This document shows, piece after piece, positions 47,780 through 56,947 of a stretch of 64,000 nt of DNA. Under the pieces are notes generated by a model. The model saw nothing but the letters and a program-made list of their open reading frames with translations, searched no databases and was not told where the DNA came from. The DNA comes from Maribacter stanieri (GTDB lineage: Bacteria; Bacteroidota; Bacteroidia; Flavobacteriales; Flavobacteriaceae), in the NCBI RefSeq assembly GCF_900112245.1, contig NZ_FOYX01000002.1, positions 62,001-126,000 of the forward strand, given 5' to 3'. The position numbers and the translations under genes are program-made. Numbering within the stretch: position 1 is the first letter of the stretch; each line of letters begins with the position of its first letter.

Positions 47780-49006
47780 TCAAGCCTCAGTAAAATCAAC
47801 ATTTAAAGACCCGTTCACCAATCTATTTTCATTATCTATACCGCTAAAAACACCTTCTTGATTTCTACTATTGTTCTTTAAATAGTAACTTTTAAAATAA
47901 ATATTGACCCGCTCAAGCGCTATAATTCCAGAAAAATTAAATCTAAAATTAATTACAGATCCTTTATTCAATAGCTCTATACGGTCCTTTTCTATATATA
48001 CATTTTCCGTTAGAGTAACTATTTCATAATTGGATGGTAGAATTTTAAATTTCAGTTTCTCTTTAAATCCATCCGCAAAATCAAAAGTTACATTATATGT
48101 TCCCGGTATTTTGCCATAGAGTGATGCATACGGACTATTACTTGACAATTCTAAAGCGTGCCTAGGTACTACGCTCGGGTTTACAATACGCTTGTTCCTT
48201 ATTTCCATAGCAATATAAGGTGGTATATTAGGGTCTTTAGATTTTTGCTCCATTTCTTGTTTACTCTCACATTTCTCTAAAATAGCCCTGCCGGCAACGG
48301 TATTTGTAAACAAATCAAAGGTACAATAGGTGCCTATCAAGTAATTTATATTTGATGGTGCTCTATGTCCCAAGTAGTAAATCTCACTAGCGCCATCAAT
48401 ATATCTATCTCCGGAAAGGGTATTGGTTTTAATGGTAAGGGTATCTCCTTGGCGTTTTATATTACCATGACTATAATATTCTCTCATGGTACCGTCTTCT
48501 AGGGGATACATGAATATATGCTGAATCTTTTTCCAGTTTTTAGAAATGATACTTTGCCCTTTTAAAATGGTATTATCCTCGCCAAAGTAGTAGTTAATAT
48601 AGTAATACGTAATATCCTCATCATTACTTTTAAGCAAAGTAAGTTGCTTTTCATGTTCGTCTTCAGATGGTTTATGCTCCGCTAAGAATGTTCCGTAATC
48701 TTTATATCCTAAAAAAAGTAAGATGATGGTTTTATAATAATGATTCAATTTTATTAATGGTTTACCCTTTTCAAAATCTCTAAACTTATCATATAGATAC
48801 TTGCCATTAATAAACTCGGACCCTAATGCCTCAAAATCACTTTTTAAGCTTGGTTTATTTTCATCAAAAGCCCCATAGCCATAGAGTTGAAATGTTTTGG
48901 GTAATTGTTTAAGACCATGCTTTTTAATAAACTCATCATGTATCTTGTCAATAAGAATTTTAAAATATTCCGATGTTAAAACCAATGAACCTGAAGCAAT
49001 TATCAT
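47780..49006 (-). CDS. Two-part protein of unknown function
   Basis: A 408-residue protein without signal peptide, one cysteine pair region (CESKQE) and no recognised catalytic motif. Residues 1-115 look like a helical N-terminal module (KIHDEFIKKHGLKQLPKTF, then HYYKTIILLFLGYKDYGTF), of a type I remember from Bacteroidota proteins that have variable C-terminal effectors. Residues 120-408 are beta-rich with Tyr/Lys patches. I do not recognise the C-terminal fold. It stands alone on the minus strand. Confidence 0.6.
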   Translation of the reverse strand: MIIASGSLVLTSEYFKILIDKIHDEFIKKHGLKQLPKTFQLYGYGAFDENKPSLKSDFEALGSEFINGKYLYDKFRDFEKGKPLIKLNHYYKTIILLFLGYKDYGTFLAEHKPSEDEHEKQLTLLKSNDEDITYYYINYYFGEDNTILKGQSIISKNWKKIQHIFMYPLEDGTMREYYSHGNIKRQGDTLTIKTNTLSGDRYIDGASEIYYLGHRAPSNINYLIGTYCTFDLFTNTVAGRAILEKCESKQEMEQKSKDPNIPPYIAMEIRNKRIVNPSVVPRHALELSSNSPYASLYGKIPGTYNVTFDFADGFKEKLKFKILPSNYEIVTLTENVYIEKDRIELLNKGSVINFRFNFSGIIALERVNIYFKSYYLKNNSRNQEGVFSGIDNENRLVNGSLNVDFTEA

Positions 49007-49115
49007 AAATTCCTATTTTAACAATAAAATTATTAAAAATATTTTTAGTATTCAGAATTAATCATAATTAATACATGTGTTTCTACATTTAGCAAACAAA
49101 TTAATATAACTGAAC

Positions 49116-51470
49116 ATGAAAAACTTACTCGTACTTATTTGTTTTCTGGTTTCTACCATTGGCTTTTCTCAAACCTTGGTAACTGGTAAAATAATAGATC
49201 AAAATAGTGAACCATTACCTGGAGCTAGTATTAGCGAAAAAGGAACAACTACTGGTGTAATTTCAGATTTCAATGGAAATTTTGAGATTACGGTCTCATC
49301 TAATGAAGCTGTATTATCCATTTCATATATAGGATATGAAACTCAAGAAGTAACCGTTTCGGGACAATCTCAATTGGATATCGAATTAGCGGAAACGGCT
49401 GTATCATTGACAGGTGTTACCGTACAAGGTTTCGCTGGTATCATGGGAAAGTCTAGAAAACGAACCGAATCTATACAAACCACTGCTGAGTCGGTTACGG
49501 CTTTAAATGCAGAAGGTATTGAAAATGCTGGTATTACAGATATAAGTTCATTCTCTACGCTAGTACCTAATTTAAAGTTTAACTCCTCACAATCTATCGG
49601 TTTAAACTTTATTACGGTTCGTGGTATTCCGCAGGTTAGGGGAGGTGATGCTCCTTTGGCTTTTGTTATTGACGGGGTTACCATTCCGGATCCTAGTTTA
49701 CTTAGTCAAGACTTGTATGATTTAGCCTTGGTAGAAGTGGTAAAAGGTCCACAAGGTGCACTTTACGGTAAAAATGCTATTGGCGGTGCCGTAAATATTT
49801 ACACTAAAGACCCTACCAATAAAATGAGCAATCAAATAAAACTTGGTGTTGGTAACGGTGGCTTTAAACAAGCACAGTTTATTTCTTCCGGTGCAATCGC
49901 CAAAGACAAATTGTTCTATCGCTTTTCTACTCAATACAAAGATTTTGATGGATTGTTAACCAATGAATTTTTAGATGAGAAAGTTGATTTTAGAGAAGAT
50001 ATTAATGTAAGAGGTCAATTAAAGGCGAAGTTATCATCTAATTTTTCTATTACGGGTTCTTACCAATATTTTAATATAGATGGTGGTGCTACCTATTACT
50101 CTGTTAACCCAACGGGAACTGATGGGGAGTTTACTGGCGGTATTCTAGATCCAAATCCTGCAGATGGTAATAATGTTATTTTCTCCGATGTATTAGGGAC
50201 TTCTAAAATGACAAACAATTACGGAACCCTAAAAATGGATTACAACTTAACTGGTGTTAAGTTACAGAGTATTACTTCTATCAATAAAGTAGATCGTTCT
50301 ACAAACGGAGATTTAGATTTCTTGGAGCTGGACGGATTAACGCAAGGTGAAGAAATTACCACTAAAACTTTTAATCAAGAGATTAGAATAAACAATGCTA
50401 AAACAGACACTAAGTTTGATTGGAGTTTAGGAGGATTCTACCAGAGAATAGAAAAGGATTTCTATCAAAATGGAACTACAGGTGTTGATTTTGGCGGACC
50501 TGATGCTTACGATACAGCAGACTATATCAACGAAACACAAACCATTGCCTTATTTGGTTTTGGAGATTATAAACTTACAGACAAACTAACCTTATCTGCC
50601 GGTTTCCGTTTAGATATGGACAAGTTTACACAAGATGATGTATTGTTCGTTACCAATTCAGAAAGAGACAATAGCGAAATTCAGCCTAAAGTCTCATTGT
50701 CATACCAAGCGAATAAAAATGTATTGGTATACACCAACTACGGTCGTGGATACAGAAATGGTGGTTTTAATGCACAACCAACTGATTTGTTTAACAGAGA
50801 TTTTGAAGATGAAACATCAGACAATTATGAATTAGGATTTAAAACAACTTCTTGGAATGATCGCTTTATTTTAAACGGTTCTGTTTTCTATTCTAAGCTA
50901 AACAACCAACAACAATATATTTTAGACTTAACCACCTTTATTGCCGGTGTATACAATTATGACAAAAGTGAAGTTTTTGGCTTTGAGCTAGAATCTAGAG
51001 CTAGGTTATCTAATTTCTTAGATGTATTTGCCAACGTAGGTATTACAGATGCTAAAATTATAGAAGGTGGATCTACTGGTGGCGATGATGGTACGTTTAC
51101 CAACAACTCTGCCTATGATGGTCAAAAAACACCATTTGTACCTGTAAGCACTTTCGCAGTTGGTTTAGAATCTAGTGTAAACATTACGGACGATTTAAAA
51201 TTTAATGGATTCTTAAACCTAGATACTACAGGTAAAACCTACTGGCACGAAAGTAATAGAGACGCTTTTACTACAGATGCTTATTCTCTTTTAGATGCTC
51301 GTTTAGGACTTTCATACAAAAACTGGAAGCTAGAGTTATGGGGCAAAAACCTAACGGATAAAGCATACTACCAAGAATTTTCTCCTGGAGAATTTGTAGG
51401 TAGCCCAGATGATGTTGCTTGGAGAGGGCAACCGTTAACTGTTGGAACGGCAATTTCTGTTAAGTTCTAA
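49116..51470 (+). CDS. TonB-dependent receptor
   Basis: A 784-residue outer-membrane receptor. Signal peptide 1-19 (IGFSQTLV), a carboxypeptidase-regulatory-like domain (20-100), a plug domain (about 115-225, with VVKGPQGALYGKNAIGGAVNI) and a 22-strand-type barrel to the C-terminal aromatic end AISVKF. There is no SusD partner. The next gene, 82 nt on, is an M29-type enzyme, then a nucleobase-type permease, which suggests uptake of a small N-containing substrate rather than a glycan. Confidence 0.95.
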   Translation: MKNLLVLICFLVSTIGFSQTLVTGKIIDQNSEPLPGASISEKGTTTGVISDFNGNFEITVSSNEAVLSISYIGYETQEVTVSGQSQLDIELAETAVSLTGVTVQGFAGIMGKSRKRTESIQTTAESVTALNAEGIENAGITDISSFSTLVPNLKFNSSQSIGLNFITVRGIPQVRGGDAPLAFVIDGVTIPDPSLLSQDLYDLALVEVVKGPQGALYGKNAIGGAVNIYTKDPTNKMSNQIKLGVGNGGFKQAQFISSGAIAKDKLFYRFSTQYKDFDGLLTNEFLDEKVDFREDINVRGQLKAKLSSNFSITGSYQYFNIDGGATYYSVNPTGTDGEFTGGILDPNPADGNNVIFSDVLGTSKMTNNYGTLKMDYNLTGVKLQSITSINKVDRSTNGDLDFLELDGLTQGEEITTKTFNQEIRINNAKTDTKFDWSLGGFYQRIEKDFYQNGTTGVDFGGPDAYDTADYINETQTIALFGFGDYKLTDKLTLSAGFRLDMDKFTQDDVLFVTNSERDNSEIQPKVSLSYQANKNVLVYTNYGRGYRNGGFNAQPTDLFNRDFEDETSDNYELGFKTTSWNDRFILNGSVFYSKLNNQQQYILDLTTFIAGVYNYDKSEVFGFELESRARLSNFLDVFANVGITDAKIIEGGSTGGDDGTFTNNSAYDGQKTPFVPVSTFAVGLESSVNITDDLKFNGFLNLDTTGKTYWHESNRDAFTTDAYSLLDARLGLSYKNWKLELWGKNLTDKAYYQEFSPGEFVGSPDDVAWRGQPLTVGTAISVKF

Positions 51471-51505
51471 AAAATCTAAACCATTAATTATTTACTGATT
51501 ATTAT

Positions 51506-51526
51506 GGGCATCGTTTTAAGATGCCC
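51506..51526 (+). other. Stem-loop between receptor and M29 gene
   Basis: GGGCATC pairs with GATGCCC around a 7-nt loop. No T-run follows, so probably an RNA-stability or partial-attenuation element, not a full terminator. Confidence 0.55.
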
Positions 51527-51552
51527 TTATCATCCTATTTCAAAAAATTATT

Positions 51553-52587
51553 ATGGAAACTAAAAGAGCTCGTTTTTCAAGAATACTAATGGAAGATATG
51601 TTTCAAGTAAAAGCTGGGGAAACCGTAGCCATTACTTCCGATCTAGGAACAGATAGAGAAACAATAGACGCCATGGCTCAAGCTGCAATGAACGCAGGTG
51701 CATTTCCATTGGTCATGTATATTCCACAGGCAAAAAAAGATGGTCAGGCGGGTATGGTAGATTGGCCTTCAGAAGCGTTAACGGCTGCATTGCTTAAAGC
51801 TGATGTTTGGATCGAGGCAAATTCTGTCGTTATTCTATATTCCGATATTTGGGAAACTGCCATGAGGGATAATAAAAAGCTTCGCTACTTGATTATTGCA
51901 GAAAGCACTATAGATTCACTTGACCGGGTATTTACAGGCTATAAAATTACCGATTTAAAAAAGCTATTGCTACCGTTGACCAACATGGCAAAAAAATGTA
52001 AAACAGTTCGTATTACCAGTACAAACGGAACTGATGTTTCTTACGATATAGATACTAATTATACGTTTGATTATGATGACGGTGATTTCTCCATCCCAAA
52101 ATTTGGTACGGCTCCAGGTTTTGTGAATATTGTGCCTAAATTAAATAGTATGAATGGTCGTATCGTGTTCGATTACTTACAGCATGCAGAGCTTTATAAC
52201 AAAGTAGAATTTGTAATGAGAGACGGTGTAATCACTGAGGTAGCAGGGGAGGGCGCTGCCCAATTCAAGGAATACCTTTCTTCATGGGATGATGAAAATA
52301 TGTATAAAGTCTCTCATAATATGCTAGGCTTAAACCCCAAAGTACATGCAATTACGGGCGAGTTGGTAGAAGATGAACGAATATGGGGCGGTGTAGATTT
52401 TGGCTTCGGACATACTAGTGCTATGGATATGCCGCCTTTCGGACAGATGGCAAAATCGCATTTTGATGGTGTTGTTGCCAAAACCAGTATTTATTTTGAT
52501 GACATACAAATTACCGATAATGGCGAAGTATGTCATGAAGAATTAAGACCTTTAGCAGAGAGCTTATTAAGCGCCACAAATGTCTAG
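51553..52587 (+). CDS. M29-family metallopeptidase / ring-opening dioxygenase homologue
   Basis: A 344-residue protein of the aminopeptidase T (M29) superfamily, which also includes the 2,5-dihydroxypyridine dioxygenase NicX. Seen: the two-domain plan, an N-terminal IEANSVVILYSDIWE segment, and the C-terminal metal-site region VSHNMLGLNPK, WGGVDFGFGHTS, HFDGVVAKTSIYFDD with histidine and acidic ligands. Either peptidase or pyridine-ring chemistry is possible. Its stop overlaps the permease start by 8 nt, so the two are translationally coupled. Confidence 0.8.
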   Translation: METKRARFSRILMEDMFQVKAGETVAITSDLGTDRETIDAMAQAAMNAGAFPLVMYIPQAKKDGQAGMVDWPSEALTAALLKADVWIEANSVVILYSDIWETAMRDNKKLRYLIIAESTIDSLDRVFTGYKITDLKKLLLPLTNMAKKCKTVRITSTNGTDVSYDIDTNYTFDYDDGDFSIPKFGTAPGFVNIVPKLNSMNGRIVFDYLQHAELYNKVEFVMRDGVITEVAGEGAAQFKEYLSSWDDENMYKVSHNMLGLNPKVHAITGELVEDERIWGGVDFGFGHTSAMDMPPFGQMAKSHFDGVVAKTSIYFDDIQITDNGEVCHEELRPLAESLLSATNV

Positions 52588-53848
52588 CACAGAAGATCAA
52601 TACGCAACAACCAAAGTACAGCCCAAAGACTTCGTGTCCGGTTGGGTTGTTGCGTTGATAATTGCAAGTACCGGACTCTCGGTTTCAACCTTGTTCTTGG
52701 GCTCTGAAATTGCCTTAAGCTTAGGTTTTGAAAAAGCCCTGATCGCTTTTGGTATTTCTACGTTGGTATTGACGCTTATGTGCATGGCTACCACTTTAAT
52801 TGGTAATCGCTCTAGGCTATCCACTTACATGATTCTTCATTTTAGTTTTGGAGAATACGGAGCCAAAATTGTCAATTTTATCTTTGGAGTTACTTTGGTC
52901 GGTTGGTTCGCAGTGGCATTAGAACTTTTGGCTATTGCCATATTCGATACCGCAGCAAGTACCTTTAGCTTTTCCGTATCAAAAGAGCTTATCATTATTG
53001 TAACCAGTCTCTTCATAACCATTACTACGGTATACGGTATCCGTAGCATTGAAAAAGTGGCTAATATATCGATCCCTATTTTAACTGCTTTTTTAGGTTA
53101 TATCTTTTACTTGTCCGTTGCGGAATTAGAAAGTTTCTCATCACTTTTTGACTTTGTACCTGAAGAAAATGGAATGACACTTTTTAAGGCTACTTCTATT
53201 TTAGTGGGTGCCGCTATATTGTTCCCCGTTTTAATGGCAGATTTCTCTAGATTCGTTAAAACGGATAAGCAAAGTTTGGCTTCGGTATTAGGTTTAACAA
53301 TTGGTACGCCGTTGGCTTATTTTCTTAGTGCCGTACCCTCAATACAAACCGGCGAGGTAGATATCATTAAAATAATGGAGGAATTCAACATGGTAATTCC
53401 TGCCTTTTTACTGTTGTTTATTTCCACATGGAGTACCAATGCAACTAATCTGTATTCGGCTAGCTTAACTTTTTCAACCATTAATAAAAAATGGACCTTT
53501 AAAAACGTGGTTATCGTATCTAGCATATTTGGCACCCTTTTAGCCTTGTTCGGTTTTGCTACCTATCTTTTCGAATTTCTGGAGTTTTTGGGCATTTTAG
53601 CTCCCTCTATTTCTTCCATTTATTTTATTCATTTCTTTTGGATTAAAAGACAGCGCTATAACTTAGACGACATAGCCAAGTGGGAACCCTCAGCTCTAAT
53701 TAGCTGGGTGTTAAGTTCGTTGATTAGTGTGTTTACCTATTTAGAAGTTTTTCAGATTACAGGGGCTTATTTCCTTGATTCTTTTCTACTTGGTGCCGTA
53801 ATCTATTTAGCATTTCAGTGGAAAGCTATTTTTAAACCCGCTCAGTAG
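52580..53848 (+). CDS. NCS1-type cytosine/purine permease family transporter
   Basis: A 422-residue inner-membrane protein with about 12 hydrophobic segments and CodB/NCS1-type features (first helix STGLSVSTLFLGSEIALSLG, FSRFVKTDKQSL). It imports nucleobases, hydantoins, allantoin or related N-heterocycles. It overlaps the M29 gene by 8 nt and completes a TonB receptor, enzyme and permease set. Confidence 0.88.
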   Translation: MSSTEDQYATTKVQPKDFVSGWVVALIIASTGLSVSTLFLGSEIALSLGFEKALIAFGISTLVLTLMCMATTLIGNRSRLSTYMILHFSFGEYGAKIVNFIFGVTLVGWFAVALELLAIAIFDTAASTFSFSVSKELIIIVTSLFITITTVYGIRSIEKVANISIPILTAFLGYIFYLSVAELESFSSLFDFVPEENGMTLFKATSILVGAAILFPVLMADFSRFVKTDKQSLASVLGLTIGTPLAYFLSAVPSIQTGEVDIIKIMEEFNMVIPAFLLLFISTWSTNATNLYSASLTFSTINKKWTFKNVVIVSSIFGTLLALFGFATYLFEFLEFLGILAPSISSIYFIHFFWIKRQRYNLDDIAKWEPSALISWVLSSLISVFTYLEVFQITGAYFLDSFLLGAVIYLAFQWKAIFKPAQ

Positions 53849-53965
53849 TTACAACTAGTTATTCTTAAAAAACGGCGTTCTTCTTCAGTTAAAAGTATTC
53901 TTAGTAAGTACTTCTCAGCCAAATTATTAAACACCCATTCCTACGTGAGATTGATTTATTTGCTG

Positions 53966-54000
53966 TTTTGTGTGATAATATGACGTATTGCTATACTAAT
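53966..54000 (+). promoter_or_regulatory. Promoter-like pair TTTTGTG / TACTAAT before small ORF B
   Basis: TTTTGTG (53966-53972) and TACTAAT (53994-54000) with a 21-nt spacer, 25 nt before the small ORF; the same words precede small ORF A with 19 nt. Confidence 0.45.
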
Positions 54001-54025
54001 AGCATAAATAAACAAATAAGACATA

Positions 54026-54124
54026 ATGAATACTGTAGCTAAAAAATTCAACCTTCAGAAAATCCTTATCAAATTTTATACCTGTGAGGTACGTACTTTT
54101 AAGCGAATATTAGGACTAAAATAA
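54026..54124 (+). CDS. Unannotated 32-residue basic peptide, small ORF B
   Basis: ATG to TAA, 32 residues beginning MNTVAKKFNLQK and ending LIKFYTCEVRTFKRILGLK, homologous over the C-terminal 19 residues to small ORF A at 31781-31882. The N-termini differ in sequence, but both are basic. No signal peptide, one cysteine. The surrounding 53849-54291 gap (443 nt) has no other feature I can support. Confidence 0.65.
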   Translation: MNTVAKKFNLQKILIKFYTCEVRTFKRILGLK

Positions 54125-54291
54125 CAGCGTCAAATTAGTATTGGTTCATCCAGCATTGAAACCGTTTCACTTGATATAAGGGCGTAATTATGTTACCTTT
54201 ATACTGGTGCTAGTTTTTAAAAGTACTACTATAAATAGCTATTTAGAGTTTAGCTGGTTAAATCAATAAAACGTGCATACAAGCTTTTCAT

Positions 54292-55179
54292 ATGAAGCAC
54301 ATCCCATTTAAAATGTTGCTAAAGAAATCATATCTCTATATCGTTTTTATCTTTTTGGGTTGTACGTCTACCAAAACAAAAAATCAGAACACAAACAGTT
54401 CTAATGCTGAACCTACTATCATACAAACACAAAACGAAACTGTTAAAGCAAAGCCTTTTATTCAAAATTTGGGTTTAGATGATCATTCATACATCAGTCT
54501 AACACCACCCCAAACAGAATCAACGATCCATCATAAAGATTCGCTTCTACAAGAGCATAGTAATACTCAACTAAGTAGTAGTTCTGAGGAGGTTAAGTTT
54601 AATAGCGATAGTCCCGTAGCGGATAGAATTGTTCAAAATTATCTGAATAGCGAAATTAAAGAGCCTGGCGGACATTGCCTTACCGTAAGTAAAACTCGGT
54701 TTGAAAAGGCATACAAAGAAGTGCACGGTCATTTGCCTTATCAAGATTTTCCCGATAGTATGGCTACGGCTACATATACTTCTAAACAGGTATTTAACTT
54801 GCTTTATGTGACTGCTTCTAAACCAGATAAAAGCTGGCAAAGCCTTCCCGAAAATTATAGGGGCAAAGGTAATGCGGGTGCTATTACCTACGCCGGTATG
54901 GGAACTTTAGTCGATTCTACCGGTATTTGGGGCGGAAAATTAAAACCGGGTGCCCTTATGCAAGTCTGGCGGTATAAAGAAGATTTTATAGAGGTGGTAC
55001 AAGGTGCCGATGTTGCAAAACTAGATCCTTACGGACATTCGTTTATTTTCATAAACTATGTACGTGATGACAAAGGTGTAATTACCGGACTCCGGATTGC
55101 GGATCAGGGTTTTCAGAGTTACAGACCACTAGTGCCTAGAGATTATGATGTCTGGTGGGCAGTGAACCTAAGCGTTTAG
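54292..55179 (+). CDS. Lipoprotein with NlpC/P60-like C-terminal domain
   Basis: A 295-residue protein with a lipoprotein signal (FIFLGCTSTK, Cys24). Residues 30-110 form a Ser/Thr/Gln/Asn-rich linker. The last 180 residues have a possible papain-like pattern: Cys in GGHCLTVSKTRFEKA, a Gly-rich turn (GNAGAITYAGMG), then His in YGHSFIFINYVRD and Asp in RIADQGFQ. This spacing resembles NlpC/P60 amidases that cut peptidoglycan peptides, but the family is not certain. A second protein of this kind follows 104 nt downstream. Confidence 0.6.
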   Translation: MKHIPFKMLLKKSYLYIVFIFLGCTSTKTKNQNTNSSNAEPTIIQTQNETVKAKPFIQNLGLDDHSYISLTPPQTESTIHHKDSLLQEHSNTQLSSSSEEVKFNSDSPVADRIVQNYLNSEIKEPGGHCLTVSKTRFEKAYKEVHGHLPYQDFPDSMATATYTSKQVFNLLYVTASKPDKSWQSLPENYRGKGNAGAITYAGMGTLVDSTGIWGGKLKPGALMQVWRYKEDFIEVVQGADVAKLDPYGHSFIFINYVRDDKGVITGLRIADQGFQSYRPLVPRDYDVWWAVNLSV

Positions 55180-55283
55180 CCAACGCATAAAAAGCATCAT
55201 AAAACTTTAACTTTTTATATGTAATTTACTCAGTACTAATACGTTCTAATCATAGTATCTTATCCCTAAATCTATTGTAACCT

Positions 55284-56063
55284 ATGTTTCTTTTTTCGAT
55301 ACTTCTTTCTTTAGGCTTTTCTAATGATATCTCACCTAAAACAAATAGGGTGATGCATCATAGTACTGCTGCTGTAAGAATTTCACCTGTATCGAAATCA
55401 ACTAATTTTAAGGAAGAAAAAACACTCGTGCTCAACATAACATCAGATTCTATCGCTGATTCTTATGCCAGTACTAAAGAAGATGCCCATCAACTTCGGT
55501 TGCGCTTAAAAGAAGATTTACGGGCAGGTACTATTTCTATCGATCATATTAAAACAGCTTTTGCCGATCAACTGGTAGATAAAATTATACCGCACTGGTA
55601 TGGTACTCCGTGGAGTTTTGGCGGACATACTGCTACGCCTAATGAAGGTAAAATTGCATGTGGTTATTTTATTTCAACCACTCTGCGAGATATGGGAATT
55701 AATATCAACCGTTATAAATTGGCTCAAAAATCGCCCATAGACGAGGCTAAAATGATCAGTTGTGGTTCGATAATTACTCAAGTGGAACAAGAAACCCATG
55801 AAAAAGCGTTTGAAGAAATAGATACATTAACCCAAGAGGGACTTTATTTTATAGGTTTTGATGAAGGGCATGTGGGCTATCTTTTAAAACGGGAGGGCGA
55901 ACTTTTCTTAATACACTCCAACTATCTTAACCCGGTGTCTGTTTGTATGGAAACTTTTAAAGAATCACGCGTTTTTAATCGTTTCACCAAATTTCATCTC
56001 GTAGCCATTTCTCATAATGATGCCTTATTACAACGTTGGTTAGACAACGGTACTGTTATGTAA
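55284..56063 (+). CDS. Exported NlpC/P60-like cysteine hydrolase candidate
   Basis: A 259-residue protein with an N-terminal hydrophobic segment (1-13). Conserved-looking core: IPHWYGTPWSFGGHTATPNEGKIACGYF, whose cysteine would be the nucleophile, then GHVGYLL with the histidine, and IHSNY. This is the order Cys, His, polar residue of the NlpC/P60 fold. The ATG at 55284 is preferred. I infer a periplasmic peptidase/amidase. No partner is known except the lipoprotein upstream. Confidence 0.65.
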   Translation: MFLFSILLSLGFSNDISPKTNRVMHHSTAAVRISPVSKSTNFKEEKTLVLNITSDSIADSYASTKEDAHQLRLRLKEDLRAGTISIDHIKTAFADQLVDKIIPHWYGTPWSFGGHTATPNEGKIACGYFISTTLRDMGININRYKLAQKSPIDEAKMISCGSIITQVEQETHEKAFEEIDTLTQEGLYFIGFDEGHVGYLLKREGELFLIHSNYLNPVSVCMETFKESRVFNRFTKFHLVAISHNDALLQRWLDNGTVM

Positions 56064-56108
56064 TTTTGCATGACTGCATTGAACTTACTTATATCATAAA
56101 CATATACC

Positions 56109-56134
56109 ATAGCGCTTTTTAGCGCTATTTTTTA
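56109..56134 (+). terminator. Terminator after the NlpC/P60-like pair
   Basis: Perfect 8-bp stem ATAGCGCT with AGCGCTAT, TTTT loop and a T-run. It overlaps the 3' end of the convergent ThiE-like gene. Confidence 0.9.
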
Positions 56135-56782
56135 TTCAAAAGTATGTCGTTGTTCTGCAGTTGAAGATGCTTGCAGTAATTGGTGAAATGTCTTTATACT
56201 ATCAAAATTGCTGGTAATTTCTTCTGATACCGCAATGCCAGATACTCCTGCTTCTAATAACCCTTTCACATCTGCCGTAGTAATACCACCAAAAGCAATA
56301 ATTGGGGTTTCAGTTTTTAAAGCTTCTACTAGTAACATGTACCCATTTAAACCCAAAACCGGACTCTTATCTTCTTCGTTGATATTTGCTTTAAACGGAC
56401 CTAAATTGATATAATCAACTTCTTTGGTCAATAGTGTTTCTGCGTCTTGTAAGGTGTTTGCCGTACCACCAATCATTTGCCAAGTGTATAGCAGTTTTCG
56501 TACTTCGGTAGGGGAGGTAGCTGTTTTATCTAATACAACACCATCTGCTTTAATGGTATGTGCAATCTTAAACTGATTCTCAATGATCAACCGCGTCTGA
56601 AAATGTGAAGTGATCTCTCTAGCTTCTTCGGCTATTTTTAAAAACTTCTTTTCTGATACATCTTCTAAACCTAACTGCACCAATTCTATACCCGAAGTAC
56701 ACGCCTTTTGTATATTTTCCAATACCTCTTTTGGTGAATTTCCTTTTGGTATGTAATGTAATTTAGGAATAATCATGTCCAT
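56132..56782 (-). CDS. ThiE/TenI-like TIM-barrel protein with diverged active site
   Basis: A 216-residue TIM barrel resembling thiamine phosphate synthase. Retained: INLGPFKAN and the phosphate loop IAFGGI plus the AGVSGIAVS strand. Changed: the substrate-binding QxRxK of ThiE reads QLGLEDVS; the metal-binding GxxLGQED region reads DGVVLDKTAT, without the usual Asp; and the GxSxH loop is GGTANT. It may be a TenI-like or non-thiamine member. It is alone here, with no other thi gene in the window. The start could also be the ATG two codons later. Confidence 0.7.
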   Translation of the reverse strand: MDMIIPKLHYIPKGNSPKEVLENIQKACTSGIELVQLGLEDVSEKKFLKIAEEAREITSHFQTRLIIENQFKIAHTIKADGVVLDKTATSPTEVRKLLYTWQMIGGTANTLQDAETLLTKEVDYINLGPFKANINEEDKSPVLGLNGYMLLVEALKTETPIIAFGGITTADVKGLLEAGVSGIAVSEEITSNFDSIKTFHQLLQASSTAEQRHTFE

Positions 56783-56910
56783 ATTTTTTGATGTAAATGT
56801 TGTAGTATTTAAGTTGGCAAAGTTACGGATGTATAAATGTATATTTCTGATTTAAAGTTGAAATTGAAAAAATAAATTTACTATTTACAATGACTTTTTT
56901 CACTAAATAT

Positions 56911-56947
56911 ATTAGGGCTAGAGTTGTTATCTAGCCCTAATCTTTTT
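56911..56947. terminator. Hairpin at the end of the ABC-2 operon
   Basis: A perfect 12-bp stem ATTAGGGCTAGA with TCTAGCCCTAAT and a 7-nt loop. The T-run is on the plus strand; on the minus strand, where it follows the operon's last stop, the tail is only AT-rich. Confidence 0.75.

Noticed and set aside
49116-51470. SusC/SusD-type glycan utilisation locus
   Set aside because: There is no SusD lipoprotein and no glycoside hydrolase or sulfatase beside either TonB receptor in the window.
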